Shown here piece by piece: positions 8,503-18,195 of a DNA stretch of 64,000 bases. Positions within the stretch are counted from its first letter, which is position 1. Every line of letters starts with the position of its first letter. A program made the translations under genes and the position numbers. The notes beneath the pieces were generated by a model that made no database searches, was not told the origin of the DNA, and worked only from the letters and a program-made list of their open reading frames with translations. This stretch comes from Winogradskyella helgolandensis (GTDB lineage Bacteria; Bacteroidota; Bacteroidia; Flavobacteriales; Flavobacteriaceae): NCBI RefSeq assembly GCF_013404085.1, contig NZ_JABFHO010000001.1, forward strand, positions 3,421,001 to 3,485,000. The letters are read 5' to 3'.

Positions 8503-9594
8503 TTGATTGAAGTTATAAAGGATAAGAATGAATGGAGAACTTTACTATCTAAAGTAGAGCATACCGATTTTTACCATACTTATGACTACCATCAGCTTTC
8601 AAAAAAAGAAGGAGAATTACCTATACTCTTAAAATATACTGATGGTAGCACAACTATTGCCTTACCTTTTCTTATAAGAAACATAGATAACTCTGATTAT
8701 AAAGATATTACTTCTGTGTATGGTTATTCAGGATTATTATCTATTAATATTGACGATAATTTCAAAATTAAAAATTTCCATAAATCATTAAATGCCTTTT
8801 TTAATAAAAATAAAATTATCGCTGTATTTTCAAGATTGCATCCATTTATAGAAGCACGGGAGACAGCTCTCGAAGGGTTAGGAAAAATCGTTTCGCTTGG
8901 TAAAGTGGTTTATATTGATCTAAGTAAAACACTAGTAGATCAGAGAGCAACTTACAACAGACGTTTAAAAACATACCTAAATAAAGCACGAAAACTTTGC
9001 ACGGTTATAGAAGGCCATACTGATGAACACATTCAAACTTTCATTCAACTATATATAAAGAATATGAAGCGTATTGGTGCTGATGAGAGTTACCTCTTTA
9101 ACTCTGAGTATTTTTATAAACTTCTATCGAGTAAGGACTATGAGTCGAAACTAATGCTTTGTAAGCATAATGAAACACAAGAGATTATTGCAGGAGCCAT
9201 TTTTACAAAAAAGGGTAATATTGTTCAGTATCATTTATCCGGAATTAATGAAGACTACTTTAGTCTCCAACCTATTAAACTCATAATTGATGAAATGTCC
9301 ATTTATTCTACCAAAAAAGGATATCAATATTTAAATTTAGGTGGAGGAAAAGGCAGTAAAGAAGACTCCCTTTATAGATTTAAAAGCAAATTCTCAAAAA
9401 ACTACAAAGTCTTTAAAATCTGGAAATACATAGTTGATAGAAATGCTTATAAAACATTAACAGAAAATCATCTTAATACCGAATTAGAAGACCATGAACT
9501 TGATATTGGATATTTTCCTGCATATCGCGCACCCATAAAATCCATCTCTTATATGGCGTCTCTTTCTGAATTATTGATATTTAGCTTTAACTGA
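8503..9594 (+). CDS. FemAB-like/GNAT-fold acyltransferase (BioF2-like)
   Basis: This 363-residue cytosolic protein resembles the FemAB/peptidoglycan-bridge and Acetyltransf_6 families. Visible family features are YHTYDYHQLSKKEG near residue 25 and YHLSGINEDYF near 245. The late LNLGGGKGSKEDSLYRFKSKF stretch belongs to the second GNAT-like fold. Members transfer an aminoacyl or acyl group onto a cell-envelope precursor; the substrate here is unknown. The start is TTG, followed immediately by IEVIKDKNEW, where homologues begin. It stands alone with 228 bases of non-coding DNA before it. No glycan or exopolysaccharide genes flank it, so its context is uninformative. Confidence 0.75.
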   Translation: MIEVIKDKNEWRTLLSKVEHTDFYHTYDYHQLSKKEGELPILLKYTDGSTTIALPFLIRNIDNSDYKDITSVYGYSGLLSINIDDNFKIKNFHKSLNAFFNKNKIIAVFSRLHPFIEARETALEGLGKIVSLGKVVYIDLSKTLVDQRATYNRRLKTYLNKARKLCTVIEGHTDEHIQTFIQLYIKNMKRIGADESYLFNSEYFYKLLSSKDYESKLMLCKHNETQEIIAGAIFTKKGNIVQYHLSGINEDYFSLQPIKLIIDEMSIYSTKKGYQYLNLGGGKGSKEDSLYRFKSKFSKNYKVFKIWKYIVDRNAYKTLTENHLNTELEDHELDIGYFPAYRAPIKSISYMASLSELLIFSFN

Positions 9595-9659
9595 TTGCAT
9601 TATTTAAACAACAGAAATTCACTAAAAGATATAACAGTTGATCTTGAGTTTAACTTTTA

Positions 9660-10202
9660 CTAGTTATATGATTTTTCCTTTTTAAGACGACCTGTTGGTA
9701 GATAGAATTTCCAAACTCCAACCTTCTTCCCGTTAGAATACTGACCTTCTTTTCTTAAATAATATTTACATAATTTAAAATCATAACTATAATTATTAAA
9801 ATAAACATTGAATGTCATATGATTATTAGAATCTAGAAAAACATCTAAGTTAGACGCATTCGTTTCTATTTTAGTAGTTAATTGTTCCATTATCAAATAG
9901 CCTCCTGAATCATAATAATTATTCGATAAATTTGTTCCCCAATCATCATAAATTGATACCGTTTTTGAGCCACTTTTGAAAAAACGTGTATGTTTCTCTA
10001 CATTCATTTCATAATAGAAATCCCCATGCTTATAAATTTTTATAAGGCCACGTTGTTTAGGTTTCCCATCTTTATAACATTCTTGTATCTGAATGGAATC
10101 TATCAAGTTTAAGTCATTCATTAATTTTAAATAGTTTTTACCTTGTTGACAAAAACCAATTTGAAATAAACAAATAAGGAAAGTTGTGAAAACTAATTTC
10201 AT
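9660..10202 (-). CDS. Exported protein with MORN-like C-terminal repeat, unknown function
   Basis: The 180-residue protein begins with a signal peptide (MKLVFTTFLICLFQIGFCQQ). The final 30 residues contain EGQYSNGKKVGVWKFYLPTGRLK, the G-x-W-x-F-Y-x-x-G pattern of MORN/YwqK-type repeats found widely in Bacteroidota. No enzyme motif is visible. It converges with the FemAB-like gene and precedes no other gene on its strand. Composition is lysine- and asparagine-rich like many lineage-specific exported proteins. Confidence 0.75.
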   Translation of the reverse strand: MKLVFTTFLICLFQIGFCQQGKNYLKLMNDLNLIDSIQIQECYKDGKPKQRGLIKIYKHGDFYYEMNVEKHTRFFKSGSKTVSIYDDWGTNLSNNYYDSGGYLIMEQLTTKIETNASNLDVFLDSNNHMTFNVYFNNYSYDFKLCKYYLRKEGQYSNGKKVGVWKFYLPTGRLKKEKSYN

Positions 10203-10258
10203 GCTGAATCTAAATTTATATTCATTTACTAATGAATTTGCCTGATTGTTTAAACTTT

Positions 10259-10810
10259 TTATTCATATTGAATATCACCATCATCATTTAAAATAGGCTT
10301 AAACCACTTCATATAATAAAACACACGCTTTCTTATATAAACCATTAGATATATTCCTAATGCAAGAATCGAACCATATATCACAACGAATATGAAAGCA
10401 GCCTTATAATCAATATCACTATTAAAGACTGAATTTAATTCGCTAAACGATCGTATTATTGTTACAGAGAACCAAACTATTCCTGGCAAGAAAAAACGGC
10501 CATCAAATTTCCAAATACTTAGTGTGATATAAATAGAAAGTAAAATTGAAATGAGTTGAATAACATTAAATTCAATCATTAATTCAAATATGCCGATTAA
10601 CTCAAATAAGAGATAAAACCCCCAAATTAAAGACAACACTACATGACTATTTTTAAATTTTTTCCAAAGTTCATAAGAAGGGCGAGATGCTAGAATGTTT
10701 CTAAGATTTTTATCATCTATTTTGTCTTTGTACTGATTATATAGCGCTGACTTTATAGCTCCGTCGCTAATATCTTTTGTTATTTGTTTCCTAATGTCTT
10801 TTTCGTTCAT
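10259..10810 (-). CDS. Multi-pass membrane protein of unknown function
   Basis: A charged N-terminal region of about 55 residues (MNEKDIRKQITKDIS...) is followed by four or five hydrophobic helices between about 56 and 165. A short polar tail ends in DGDIQYE. The N-terminal part resembles an inward-facing helical domain. No family was recognised. It lies 56 bases upstream of the MORN-like gene on the same strand, so the two may be transcribed together. Confidence 0.7.
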   Translation of the reverse strand: MNEKDIRKQITKDISDGAIKSALYNQYKDKIDDKNLRNILASRPSYELWKKFKNSHVVLSLIWGFYLLFELIGIFELMIEFNVIQLISILLSIYITLSIWKFDGRFFLPGIVWFSVTIIRSFSELNSVFNSDIDYKAAFIFVVIYGSILALGIYLMVYIRKRVFYYMKWFKPILNDDGDIQYE

Positions 10811-10911
10811 AAACGTCTTAAAGGAGATTTTCCGACTTACTCAAAAACGAAGTTAACATTTTAATAGTAAACATCATTTACTCTTATTAAACCCGATTTA
10901 TAAAGAAGCTG

Positions 10912-10919
10912 TATTTTTA
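10912..10919 (+). promoter_or_regulatory. -7-like promoter box (TATTTTTA) for the DUF2400 gene
   Basis: TATTTTTA matches TAnnTTTG at all but the last base and lies 21 bases before the TTG start at 10941. Confidence 0.35.
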
Positions 10920-10940
10920 CATTCAAATCATTCCATAAAA

Positions 10941-11711
10941 TTGAAACTCAAAACATCAGAACTTAAAGATTTCTTAGACGAAAAGGTTAACCTCTACAAT
11001 AATCCAAAATTTATTGAAAGCGACCCTATTCAAATTCCACATCAATTCTCTAAAAAAGAAGATATTGAGATTGCTGCCTTTTTAGCGGCCACCATTGCAT
11101 GGGGAAATAGAAAGAGTATTATTAAAAATGCCAATAGAATGATGGAATTGTTAGACCACTCCCCTTTTGAGTTTATTATGCAACACGAAGAATCTGATTT
11201 AGAAAAACTAAGTCCTTTTGTGCATCGTACATTTAATGGAAATGATTTTATGCAGTTTGTTGAAAGTTTACAACACCTTTACAAAAACCATAATGGCTTA
11301 GAAGCTGTATTTTCTAAATATGCTGAAAAGGATTCCCTTCAAAAAAGTATTCATCAGTTCAAAAACGTATTTTTTGAAATTCCACATTTGAAGCGAACAC
11401 AAAAACATGTGAGTGATCCACTTAAAAATTCTGCTGCGAAGCGGATTAATATGTATTTACGTTGGATGATACGAAACGATAATAATGGTGTTGATTTTGG
11501 AATATGGAAATCACTTTCACCTTCTCAATTAAGTTGTCCTTTGGATGTGCATTCTGGCAATGTAGCACGTAAATTAGGTTTACTAACCCGAAAGCAAAAT
11601 GATGGAAAAGCTTTAGCCGAATTAGATAAAGCCTTAAGAAAACTAGATCCTACTGATCCTGTAAAATACGATTTTGCTTTATTCGGACTCGGCGTTTTTG
11701 AGAGTTTTTAA
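10941..11711 (+). CDS. TIGR02757 (DUF2400) family protein
   Basis: A 256-residue soluble protein conserved mainly in Bacteroidota and a few other phyla. Recognisable stretches are EIAAFLAATIAWGNRKSI, HRTFNGNDF, CPLDVHSGNVARKLGLL and YDFALFGLGVFE at the end. The C-terminal LGL/HSGNVAR pattern recalls helix-hairpin-helix DNA glycosylase folds, but a catalytic role is unproven. The start is TTG (MKLKTSELKDFLDEKVNLYN), the usual beginning of the family. It is preceded by its own -7-like box and is probably monocistronic. Confidence 0.9.
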   Translation: MKLKTSELKDFLDEKVNLYNNPKFIESDPIQIPHQFSKKEDIEIAAFLAATIAWGNRKSIIKNANRMMELLDHSPFEFIMQHEESDLEKLSPFVHRTFNGNDFMQFVESLQHLYKNHNGLEAVFSKYAEKDSLQKSIHQFKNVFFEIPHLKRTQKHVSDPLKNSAAKRINMYLRWMIRNDNNGVDFGIWKSLSPSQLSCPLDVHSGNVARKLGLLTRKQNDGKALAELDKALRKLDPTDPVKYDFALFGLGVFESF

Positions 11712-11821
11712 CACCAATATTAGATATTAATACTATTTAAAGTATTTCATAGCTCAAAGTACTAAAAAACGACCACTTCCCCACTCTGTTTCACATCAAA
11801 AACAACTCACAACACTAACGC

Positions 11822-11829
11822 TAACTTTG
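11822..11829 (+). promoter_or_regulatory. -7 promoter box (TAACTTTG) upstream of the LytTR regulator
   Basis: Exact match to TAnnTTTG, about 105 bases before the ATG at 11936. No clear -33 element was seen, so the call is tentative. Confidence 0.4.
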
Positions 11830-11935
11830 TAAGATTATACGTTAATAACTAAATCAGAACTTTAAATATTTGGATTCAAAATAAGAAACATAATCATTTA
11901 TTTTTATAACTTATTTAATCTGAATCCATAACAGC

Positions 11936-12694
11936 ATGCTTACAGCCTTAATAATTGAAGATGAAAAAAACTCCAGAGAGTTTTTAGAAAAATTAATTGT
12001 CCGAAATTTCTCTGACAAACTTGTTGTGCTTGACGCTGTCAATTCTGTCGCTAAAGGTGTGGAAGCTATTAAGAAATATAAATCGGCTTTAAACATTGTG
12101 TTTTTAGATATACATATGCCCCAAGAAAATGGCTTTGAATTATTTAAACATATAAGAGATATTACGCCTGATGTCATTTTCACAACAGCATACAAAGATT
12201 ATGCTATTAATGCTATTAAATTTTCTGCTTTCGATTACTTATTAAAACCTATCAATTTTATTGACCTTAACTCTACCTTAAAACGCTTAGAAAACAGGAC
12301 AGAAACCAACAATAATAAACTAAAAATAAACACCCTAATGAATAATATAGGCACCGATTCTTTGGCCTATAATAAAATTGCTTTCCCAACATTAGATGGA
12401 TTCGTATTAGAAAAAATTGGAGATATTGTGTATTGTAAAGCTCAAAATAATTATGCTTTAATTAAAACTAACGACAACCGAGAAATTTTACTTTCTAAAA
12501 CCTTAAAGCATATCGAAGAAATTTTACCAAAACAGATTTTTTGTAGAACACATAAATCTTTTCTAGTGAACTTAAATTACATAGCGTCTTACTCTAGAGC
12601 TGACCATGTTTTAATGCTAAATACTAACGAACAATTACCCGTTTCTGTTAGAAAAAACGAACAGTTTATAAATGCGATACTTCAAAAAGAATAA
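11936..12694 (+). CDS. LytTR-type response regulator
   Basis: A receiver domain spans about residues 1-120. Its phospho-acceptor is Asp58 in FLDIHMP, the acidic pair is in IEDEKNSRE, and the conserved lysine is in LLKPIN. A LytTR DNA-binding domain covers about 150-250, with GDIVYCKAQNNYALI and FCRTHKSFLVNL typical. Such proteins bind paired direct repeats upstream of targets, often surface or carbohydrate genes. The kinase gene starts 23 bases before this gene's stop, so the pair is translationally coupled and cognate. Targets are not evident, although the exported-protein operon from 16125 lies next on the same strand. Confidence 0.95.
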   Translation: MLTALIIEDEKNSREFLEKLIVRNFSDKLVVLDAVNSVAKGVEAIKKYKSALNIVFLDIHMPQENGFELFKHIRDITPDVIFTTAYKDYAINAIKFSAFDYLLKPINFIDLNSTLKRLENRTETNNNKLKINTLMNNIGTDSLAYNKIAFPTLDGFVLEKIGDIVYCKAQNNYALIKTNDNREILLSKTLKHIEEILPKQIFCRTHKSFLVNLNYIASYSRADHVLMLNTNEQLPVSVRKNEQFINAILQKE

Positions 12695-15674
12695 CTTCTG
12701 TTTTCAATTACTGCTACTCTTTGTAATTCAGTTCTGTTTTTCTCAAAAGGCAATTACAAAAAATTATTCTGTCATAGATGGCTTACCTAGCAATGCTATC
12801 TATTCTGTATTCATTGATAGTAGAAACATTATATGGGCTGGTACCGATAAAGGAATCTCAAAAGTAGAAAATGGTAGCACTACCAATTATTATGAAAGTG
12901 ATGGCATTGCTTACAATAACTGCTGGGCAATTGTAGAAGATAGCAACAACAACTTATGGTTTGGCAGTTATGGTGGAGGTGTTACATATTACGACGGTAA
13001 TACTTTTAAAATTATAAATAATACGAATGGTTTAATAAACGATAGAGTTAGGAAATTATTTGTTTATAAAGACAAGTTGTATGTAGGTACAAAGAAAGGC
13101 GTTTCTATTATTAATACAAGCACTAAAAAAATCCAAAACCTACAAACTGCCAAGGATTTAGAATTACAAATCATGGGTTTTTTTGAATATAACAACACGG
13201 TTTATATTCAAAGCTATAAGAATGGTGTTTGGAAACATAACACCAATGAAAATAACTTATCGTTAATTACAGATAAACACTCTAGTGTGTTTTCTGTACT
13301 TAAGCATAAAGATTCGATTTTAGTTAGTTTTGACGGTTATTACCAAAAGAACAAGGCCATTAAAACATTTCATATTAATGATTATTTATCCAATAAATCA
13401 CCTGCTAAAGCTTTTGGTAATAGTGTAGTTTGGGACTATAATATTGATAAAAATAATAACATTTATGCGGTTGCCGATGGCATAAACTATCCAACAGGAG
13501 GTGTTTTTAAAATTGAACAAAATAGGGTGAAAAATGAGAATTCAAATTTTAACATAAATAGTACAAAATGTTGGTCTATAGCCTATAACACTAATAATGA
13601 GCTACTCTATATTGGAACTTTAGACCAGGGATTATTTGAAGTAAAACTAGATAATAAAGTGTTATTTAATGAAGATATCACCAATATTATCGATGTAAAA
13701 ATCCAAAACGAACACACCTATTTTTTAACGCAAGAGGGCTTAAAAATAAAAGCGAGCGATGATACTATCGACATTACTAAACACGATTTTTTTAAAAAGA
13801 TTTCAGAATTTAAAAAGAAATTAAATTTGGCTAGTGAAGACCGTTTTAACAATACTCGACTATCGGACTTAGAATTTAAAAATATTAAACTTTTCAATGA
13901 TACGGTTTGGATAAGTACCACTATTGGAATATTCAGTATGAATATAAAAACTAATACCTTAGAATTTCACCACATAATAACGAATGGATTCATCCTATTC
14001 AACGATAACTCAGGGTATTTTCAATATCCATACAGAAATTTAGTATATATAAACAATATATATGACGCTCTTACACTCAAAAAGTCAATTAAAAAATTCA
14101 TTATCAACGCTCCTTCCGATGTTAATTCTATAATTAAAATTGATAACGAACTCTATTTTTTAAGTCAATTTATTGGACTATACAAATTAAAAAATGGTGT
14201 TTTTACATCGTTTAAAGATAAGGGTATATGGTCAGAAAAGGAATTAATATTAGCCACTGTTAGTCCTAAGAATAATTTAGTCATTGCCAATACTAAAGGA
14301 GAAGTATTTATCATTGACGTTAAAAACGGCTTTAGAGTCATCACTAAAATATGCAGAGACCAACTCCATGGTAACTCCATAAAATTCTTAAAAACTTACA
14401 AAGACTATATTATTATTGGAACTGAGAAGGGTATTAATTTTTATCGCTCAAACAAAATAAAAATTATCAATAAAGCGCATGGGATTAAAAGCGAATATCT
14501 AACAAGTGCTGCATTAGATAAAGACAATTTAATTGTTGGGTCAGAAAAAGGGTATTATAGATTAGATTTAAATAAAATTTTAAAGACCACTACACCTAAT
14601 TATAATATTAATATTACAGATATTCAGGCTAACTATGAGAGTATAGCTTCTAAAAATTTCCATTGGTATACTTACCAAGACAAAATGGTCGTTTTACCAT
14701 ATCAAAAGAACAACCTCTCTATATCGTTTAAAGTTAATAATCATCCTTATGCTGAAAATTTAGAATATCGTTATAAAATAGAGGGCTTAGACAGTGACAA
14801 ATGGAGCCAATGGAGTACAAAAAAACAACTTAATTTTTCTTATTTAGCCAGCGGAATATATCCTATACTCATAGAGGTTAGAGACCATAATAATGCTGAA
14901 ATTTATTGTAAAAAAATAATTACACTTCATATTAAACCTCCCTTTTGGAAAACTTGGTGGTTTATATCTATTAGCATTTTATTAATTCTCGGTGCGCTAT
15001 ATGTAAAGTATAAGTTAAGCATCAAAAAAATAAAAAAGCAAGAAGCCTTAAAAACCAAATTAAATAAACGCATCGCCGAAACCAAATTAGAAGCCTTACA
15101 AAGTCAAATGAATCCTCATTTTACTTTTAATGCTATGAATTCTATTCAAAATTATGTTATAGACAACGATATTGATAAGGCTTTGATGTATATCGGTAAA
15201 TTTTCTAAATTAATGAGAAAAACATTAGATAATTCTAGTGAAACAAGAATAACGTTACAAGAAGAAATAGACTATATTAACACCTATGTTACCATAGAAA
15301 ACATGCGATTTGAAGATGCTATAAAAGTAGAAATTAATCATAAAGACTTAGATACCTTTGATGAGTATATTCCTCCAATGCTTATTCAACCGCTAATAGA
15401 AAATTCATTTCACCACGCCTTCAACATAGCACATCACCCCTATAAGCTTACCATTACTTTTAGTAAAGAAAATGATTTCTTAAAATGTGAAGTTAAAGAC
15501 AATGGCACTAGCATAAAAAAAACAACACAAATACCACATCATACTCCTAAAGCTATAGGTATCATTAAAGAACGCTTATCGTTAATTAGTAATGTGCCTA
15601 TCCATAAATTAATCACTATAACATCTACAGATAAAGGGACCATTACAACCTTATTTATCCCTTTTGATAATTAA
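12672..15674 (+). CDS. Propeller-sensor histidine kinase (LytS/His_kinase type)
   Basis: A 1000-residue membrane sensor. A signal peptide ends near residue 24 (CFSQ). Repeated Reg_prop blades run to about residue 640 (for example NIIWAGTDKGISK, NNLWFGSYGGGVTYYDG and LYVGTKKGVSI), then a Y_Y_Y domain to about 755. A transmembrane helix lies at about 757-777 and a short coiled coil follows. The His_kinase domain has phospho-acceptor His816 in QMNPHFTFNAMNS, an N-box in LIENSFHHAF, and a reduced G-box (AIGIIKERL). The periplasmic propeller would sense a ligand and control the regulator encoded just upstream. Unlike many Bacteroidota hybrid sensors, kinase and regulator are separate chains. The ligand cannot be predicted and no SusCD or glycan utilisation genes are adjacent. 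Confidence 0.93.
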   Translation: MRYFKKNNFCFQLLLLFVIQFCFSQKAITKNYSVIDGLPSNAIYSVFIDSRNIIWAGTDKGISKVENGSTTNYYESDGIAYNNCWAIVEDSNNNLWFGSYGGGVTYYDGNTFKIINNTNGLINDRVRKLFVYKDKLYVGTKKGVSIINTSTKKIQNLQTAKDLELQIMGFFEYNNTVYIQSYKNGVWKHNTNENNLSLITDKHSSVFSVLKHKDSILVSFDGYYQKNKAIKTFHINDYLSNKSPAKAFGNSVVWDYNIDKNNNIYAVADGINYPTGGVFKIEQNRVKNENSNFNINSTKCWSIAYNTNNELLYIGTLDQGLFEVKLDNKVLFNEDITNIIDVKIQNEHTYFLTQEGLKIKASDDTIDITKHDFFKKISEFKKKLNLASEDRFNNTRLSDLEFKNIKLFNDTVWISTTIGIFSMNIKTNTLEFHHIITNGFILFNDNSGYFQYPYRNLVYINNIYDALTLKKSIKKFIINAPSDVNSIIKIDNELYFLSQFIGLYKLKNGVFTSFKDKGIWSEKELILATVSPKNNLVIANTKGEVFIIDVKNGFRVITKICRDQLHGNSIKFLKTYKDYIIIGTEKGINFYRSNKIKIINKAHGIKSEYLTSAALDKDNLIVGSEKGYYRLDLNKILKTTTPNYNINITDIQANYESIASKNFHWYTYQDKMVVLPYQKNNLSISFKVNNHPYAENLEYRYKIEGLDSDKWSQWSTKKQLNFSYLASGIYPILIEVRDHNNAEIYCKKIITLHIKPPFWKTWWFISISILLILGALYVKYKLSIKKIKKQEALKTKLNKRIAETKLEALQSQMNPHFTFNAMNSIQNYVIDNDIDKALMYIGKFSKLMRKTLDNSSETRITLQEEIDYINTYVTIENMRFEDAIKVEINHKDLDTFDEYIPPMLIQPLIENSFHHAFNIAHHPYKLTITFSKENDFLKCEVKDNGTSIKKTTQIPHHTPKAIGIIKERLSLISNVPIHKLITITSTDKGTITTLFIPFDN

Positions 15675-16124
15675 TTTTAATTACAACAACTATTTCTCAA
15701 AAATTGCAATAGCACACTATCATTATTCAATATACCGCTTTCTAAGCCCGCTTAAAGAGCAGAAGTGCATTTAAAAAATGCTGTATTACCAATCTCCAAT
15801 CCTTTTATATTTAGATAGCATTAATTTTAATGCTTTCTAACTTCACTATTTTCACTAAGGATAAACTACCTAAATTACACTTATAACACTATACATTTAC
15901 TTGTAGCAACTTTCATAATAAGCTACAAATTAATACAGCTTATTTCAAATATAGACACATAAGCCCAACCTAGCAATGTTAAAATTTTATTAAAAAACAT
16001 GAATTTAGCTAAACGTTAAAATTGAAAAAGTGCACTATCACAGTCATATATAAACGTTAACTAATCGGTCTAAAAAGAAAAGTTTGAATTTCTAATATTT
16101 GCTTTAAATCAAATCTATATTACA
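15675..16124 (+). other. Non-coding stretch before the exported-protein operon
   Basis: A 450-base AT-rich interval with no supported gene. A small perfect hairpin (GCATTT-AAA-AAATGC, 15767-15781) is present without a T-run. A weak -7-like AATATTTG lies at 16094-16101, about 24 bases before the ATG of the next gene. The sequence GCACACTATCA near 15712 and GCACTATCACA near 16033 are similar and might be regulator sites, but I cannot support that further. Confidence 0.4.
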
Positions 16125-16928
16125 ATGAAAAAATCTTTACTAATTCTATTATTAAGTGTTAACGCTACTTTATTTGCTCAAGAAGAAATCGATGTTAATA
16201 ACGATATCATCTTGGAAGATTCATCCATAGAAAAATATTCGGGAAATGTGGTTATGAATGGAGACGATATTTCCCTTGAAACTTCCAGCTGTGAATTTTC
16301 AGGAAATAACATTATAAAACTTGAGTTCGATAAAAAAGGATTAAAAAAATGGACAAAAAAACTAAAAAGAAATGATAACATTGTAGAAGGTGTTACAGTT
16401 GTAGGTACTTTTAATGACGACATTATCGAAGTAAAAAAAATAAAAACACCATTTAAAGCCCCTAAAAAGGATTCTGGAGCTACTCATGTTGATAATTACG
16501 TTAATGCTGTTTTTGAGGCCTATAAAAGATTAAAAGTAGCGGCAGAAGATGCCAATTATATTAAAGTATCCACTGAAGAAGTAGAAGATGCTACCTTAGG
16601 TACCGTAACAGAATACACTTACTATGACAGCAAATGTAAAGAACTAAACGAGGAAGAGTTATTAGCATTAAAACCTAAAGCACTTTCTAGTTTAGGAAAA
16701 ACAATGAACGTTATAGTAGAATTAACAGATTATCAAACCCAACTAAGCGTACTTTCGGCTAGTGCAAATACTGAGTTAGAAACCCTAACGGGCTTAACAG
16801 TACTTACAGCTCAAAAAAATTATCTTAATGCGAAACTTGTTTCCGCTGCTTTAATTTTAGAAATACCTAAAGTAAGCGCAAATGCTAATAAAACAAAAGA
16901 AATTTTAAAACAACTGGAAAATGAATAG
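16125..16928 (+). CDS. Exported protein of unknown function, first gene of CsgG-like operon
   Basis: The 267-residue protein has a signal peptide (MKKSLLILLLSVNATLFAQ). A first domain of about 100 residues is rich in short beta-strands (YSGNVVMNGDDISLE...). The rest is mostly helical, contains Ala-rich segments, and includes one visible cysteine pair (SSC and SKC). No family was recognised. The gene overlaps the CsgG-like gene by 8 bases, so a shared function is likely. It may act as a periplasmic partner or substrate of the predicted outer membrane assembly. Confidence 0.75.
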   Translation: MKKSLLILLLSVNATLFAQEEIDVNNDIILEDSSIEKYSGNVVMNGDDISLETSSCEFSGNNIIKLEFDKKGLKKWTKKLKRNDNIVEGVTVVGTFNDDIIEVKKIKTPFKAPKKDSGATHVDNYVNAVFEAYKRLKVAAEDANYIKVSTEEVEDATLGTVTEYTYYDSKCKELNEEELLALKPKALSSLGKTMNVIVELTDYQTQLSVLSASANTELETLTGLTVLTAQKNYLNAKLVSAALILEIPKVSANANKTKEILKQLENE

Positions 16929-17733
16929 ACCCTATATACACCTGTGCTTCCTATTCTGTTTTGGTCTTTCTTTTGCACAAAGTGAAACACAACTTATTCT
17001 TGGTATTGCGGACTTTACTGCAAACACAGAACAGCAAGAACAATTCGCCGGTGTTTTAAAAGAACGTGTAATTGACCTATTAAACCAAACCGGAAGATTT
17101 AAATTAGTAGACATTGAAGGTTCCGCTAGACAACAGTCTATAGATAAAGCTGCTGAAAATTATAAGTCAAATTGGATTGAAGGTAATAAATCTATAAATG
17201 CAGAGCATACGCTAACTGCATTTATAGGAAATATTAAGTTTCTTAAATTAAATGGAGGGAAGGGCTATAAAGCCACCATTACTTATACTATAAAAATTTT
17301 AAACACCGAAAGTGGTAAATATATAAACAATGGTACCCTAACCTTGTCCTCATCAGAAAGCGACATTAAACTAACTCCAGAAACAGCTTTACAAAATGCT
17401 ATTGACACAACAAGTGAGGAATTTAAAACTTATATAAAAAACTCATTTCCTATTAAAGTTTCAATTGCCAAAATTGAAGAAGAAAAAAAGGGAAAAGCCT
17501 TAATTATAATTCTCAATGGTGGCACTGAAAATGGTATTAAAAAAGGACAAGTTTACACCTCTAAATTCATAGATTATTCTATGGGTAGCCCTTATCCTGT
17601 ATCAATTGGTAAAGTAAAAATCACTGAGGTAGTCAATGAAAAATTTTCAAAAGCAAAAGTTATAAAAGGTGGAGAAGAAATTTTAAAACATTTTACAGCT
17701 AGTGACAAAATTATTAACGAATTAGAAAATTAA
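16921..17733 (+). CDS. Exported CsgG/FlgO-like protein
   Basis: The 270-residue protein carries a signal peptide (cleavage near LSFAQ) without a lipobox. The N-terminal half, from ILGIADFTANTEQQEQFAGV to VLKERVIDLLNQTGRFKLVD, has the pattern of CsgG, FlgO and TolB-N folds. That pattern is a beta-strand, a helix containing L-x-x-R, then a strand ending in F-x-L-V-D. The C-terminal half (KGKALIIILNGGTENGIKKGQVY) resembles the FlgT/FlgO-associated C-terminal domain seen in outer membrane ring proteins. CsgG forms the curli secretion pore, but here the lipid anchor Cys is missing. It may therefore be periplasmic and rely on the adjacent lipoprotein. Assignment is by pattern only. Confidence 0.65.
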   Translation: MNRPYIHLCFLFCFGLSFAQSETQLILGIADFTANTEQQEQFAGVLKERVIDLLNQTGRFKLVDIEGSARQQSIDKAAENYKSNWIEGNKSINAEHTLTAFIGNIKFLKLNGGKGYKATITYTIKILNTESGKYINNGTLTLSSSESDIKLTPETALQNAIDTTSEEFKTYIKNSFPIKVSIAKIEEEKKGKALIIILNGGTENGIKKGQVYTSKFIDYSMGSPYPVSIGKVKITEVVNEKFSKAKVIKGGEEILKHFTASDKIINELEN

Positions 17734-17735
17734 AC

Positions 17736-18194
17736 ATGAAAAACACAATTATAGTAGCATGCGCTGTTCTCATGCTCATAGCATGCAAAGCAACCCCAAC
17801 CCCATTAGTTGCTGACGTAACCTACAAGTCTTACGAAAAACAAATAATGAGTGTAGCCTCTATTGGTTATGGGTCAAAACTTGAAACTGCCTTAGAAAAT
17901 GCGCAAAAAAATGCTATCGATGTCATTTTGTTTCGTGGAGTGCCTAACTCAAGTCTAAATACACCTTTGGTTGGCACTAACGAAAGCAATGCCAAACAAA
18001 CCCATCAAAGTTACTTTGAAGAATTTTATGCTAATAAAAGATATACCTCTTTTATAACACAATCGGTAAGTAATACACCAATTAAAAAATTAGAGAACGG
18101 AAATAAGGGTATAAAAGCGACCATTAAAGTCAATATTGAGGCTTTAAAACGTGATTTGGAAAGTAATGGTATAATCAGAAAATTTGGATATTAA
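17736..18194 (+). CDS. LPP20/FlgP-like lipoprotein
   Basis: The 152-residue protein has a lipoprotein signal peptide (LMLIAC, Cys at about residue 17). It then shows SVASIGYGSKLETALENAQKNAI, the pattern of LPP20, FlgP and FlgT N-terminal domains, where a short strand is followed by a helix rich in A-x-x-x-A. It ends with ATIKVNIEALKRDLE. FlgP-type proteins form outer membrane-associated rings around motors or secretion pores. It starts 2 bases after the CsgG-like gene and ends 1 base before the preferred start of the next. No flagellar genes are present, so a motility role of the classical kind is unlikely. Confidence 0.65.
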   Translation: MKNTIIVACAVLMLIACKATPTPLVADVTYKSYEKQIMSVASIGYGSKLETALENAQKNAIDVILFRGVPNSSLNTPLVGTNESNAKQTHQSYFEEFYANKRYTSFITQSVSNTPIKKLENGNKGIKATIKVNIEALKRDLESNGIIRKFGY

Positions 18195-18195
18195 A

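Noticed and set aside
10941..11711. DNA glycosylase assignment for the DUF2400 protein
   Set aside because: Some fold-like features are present but catalytic residues cannot be identified from this sequence, so no enzyme role was given.
15675..16124. tRNA or small RNA gene in the gap
   Set aside because: No cloverleaf or terminator pattern was found by reading; only one weak hairpin without a T-run.
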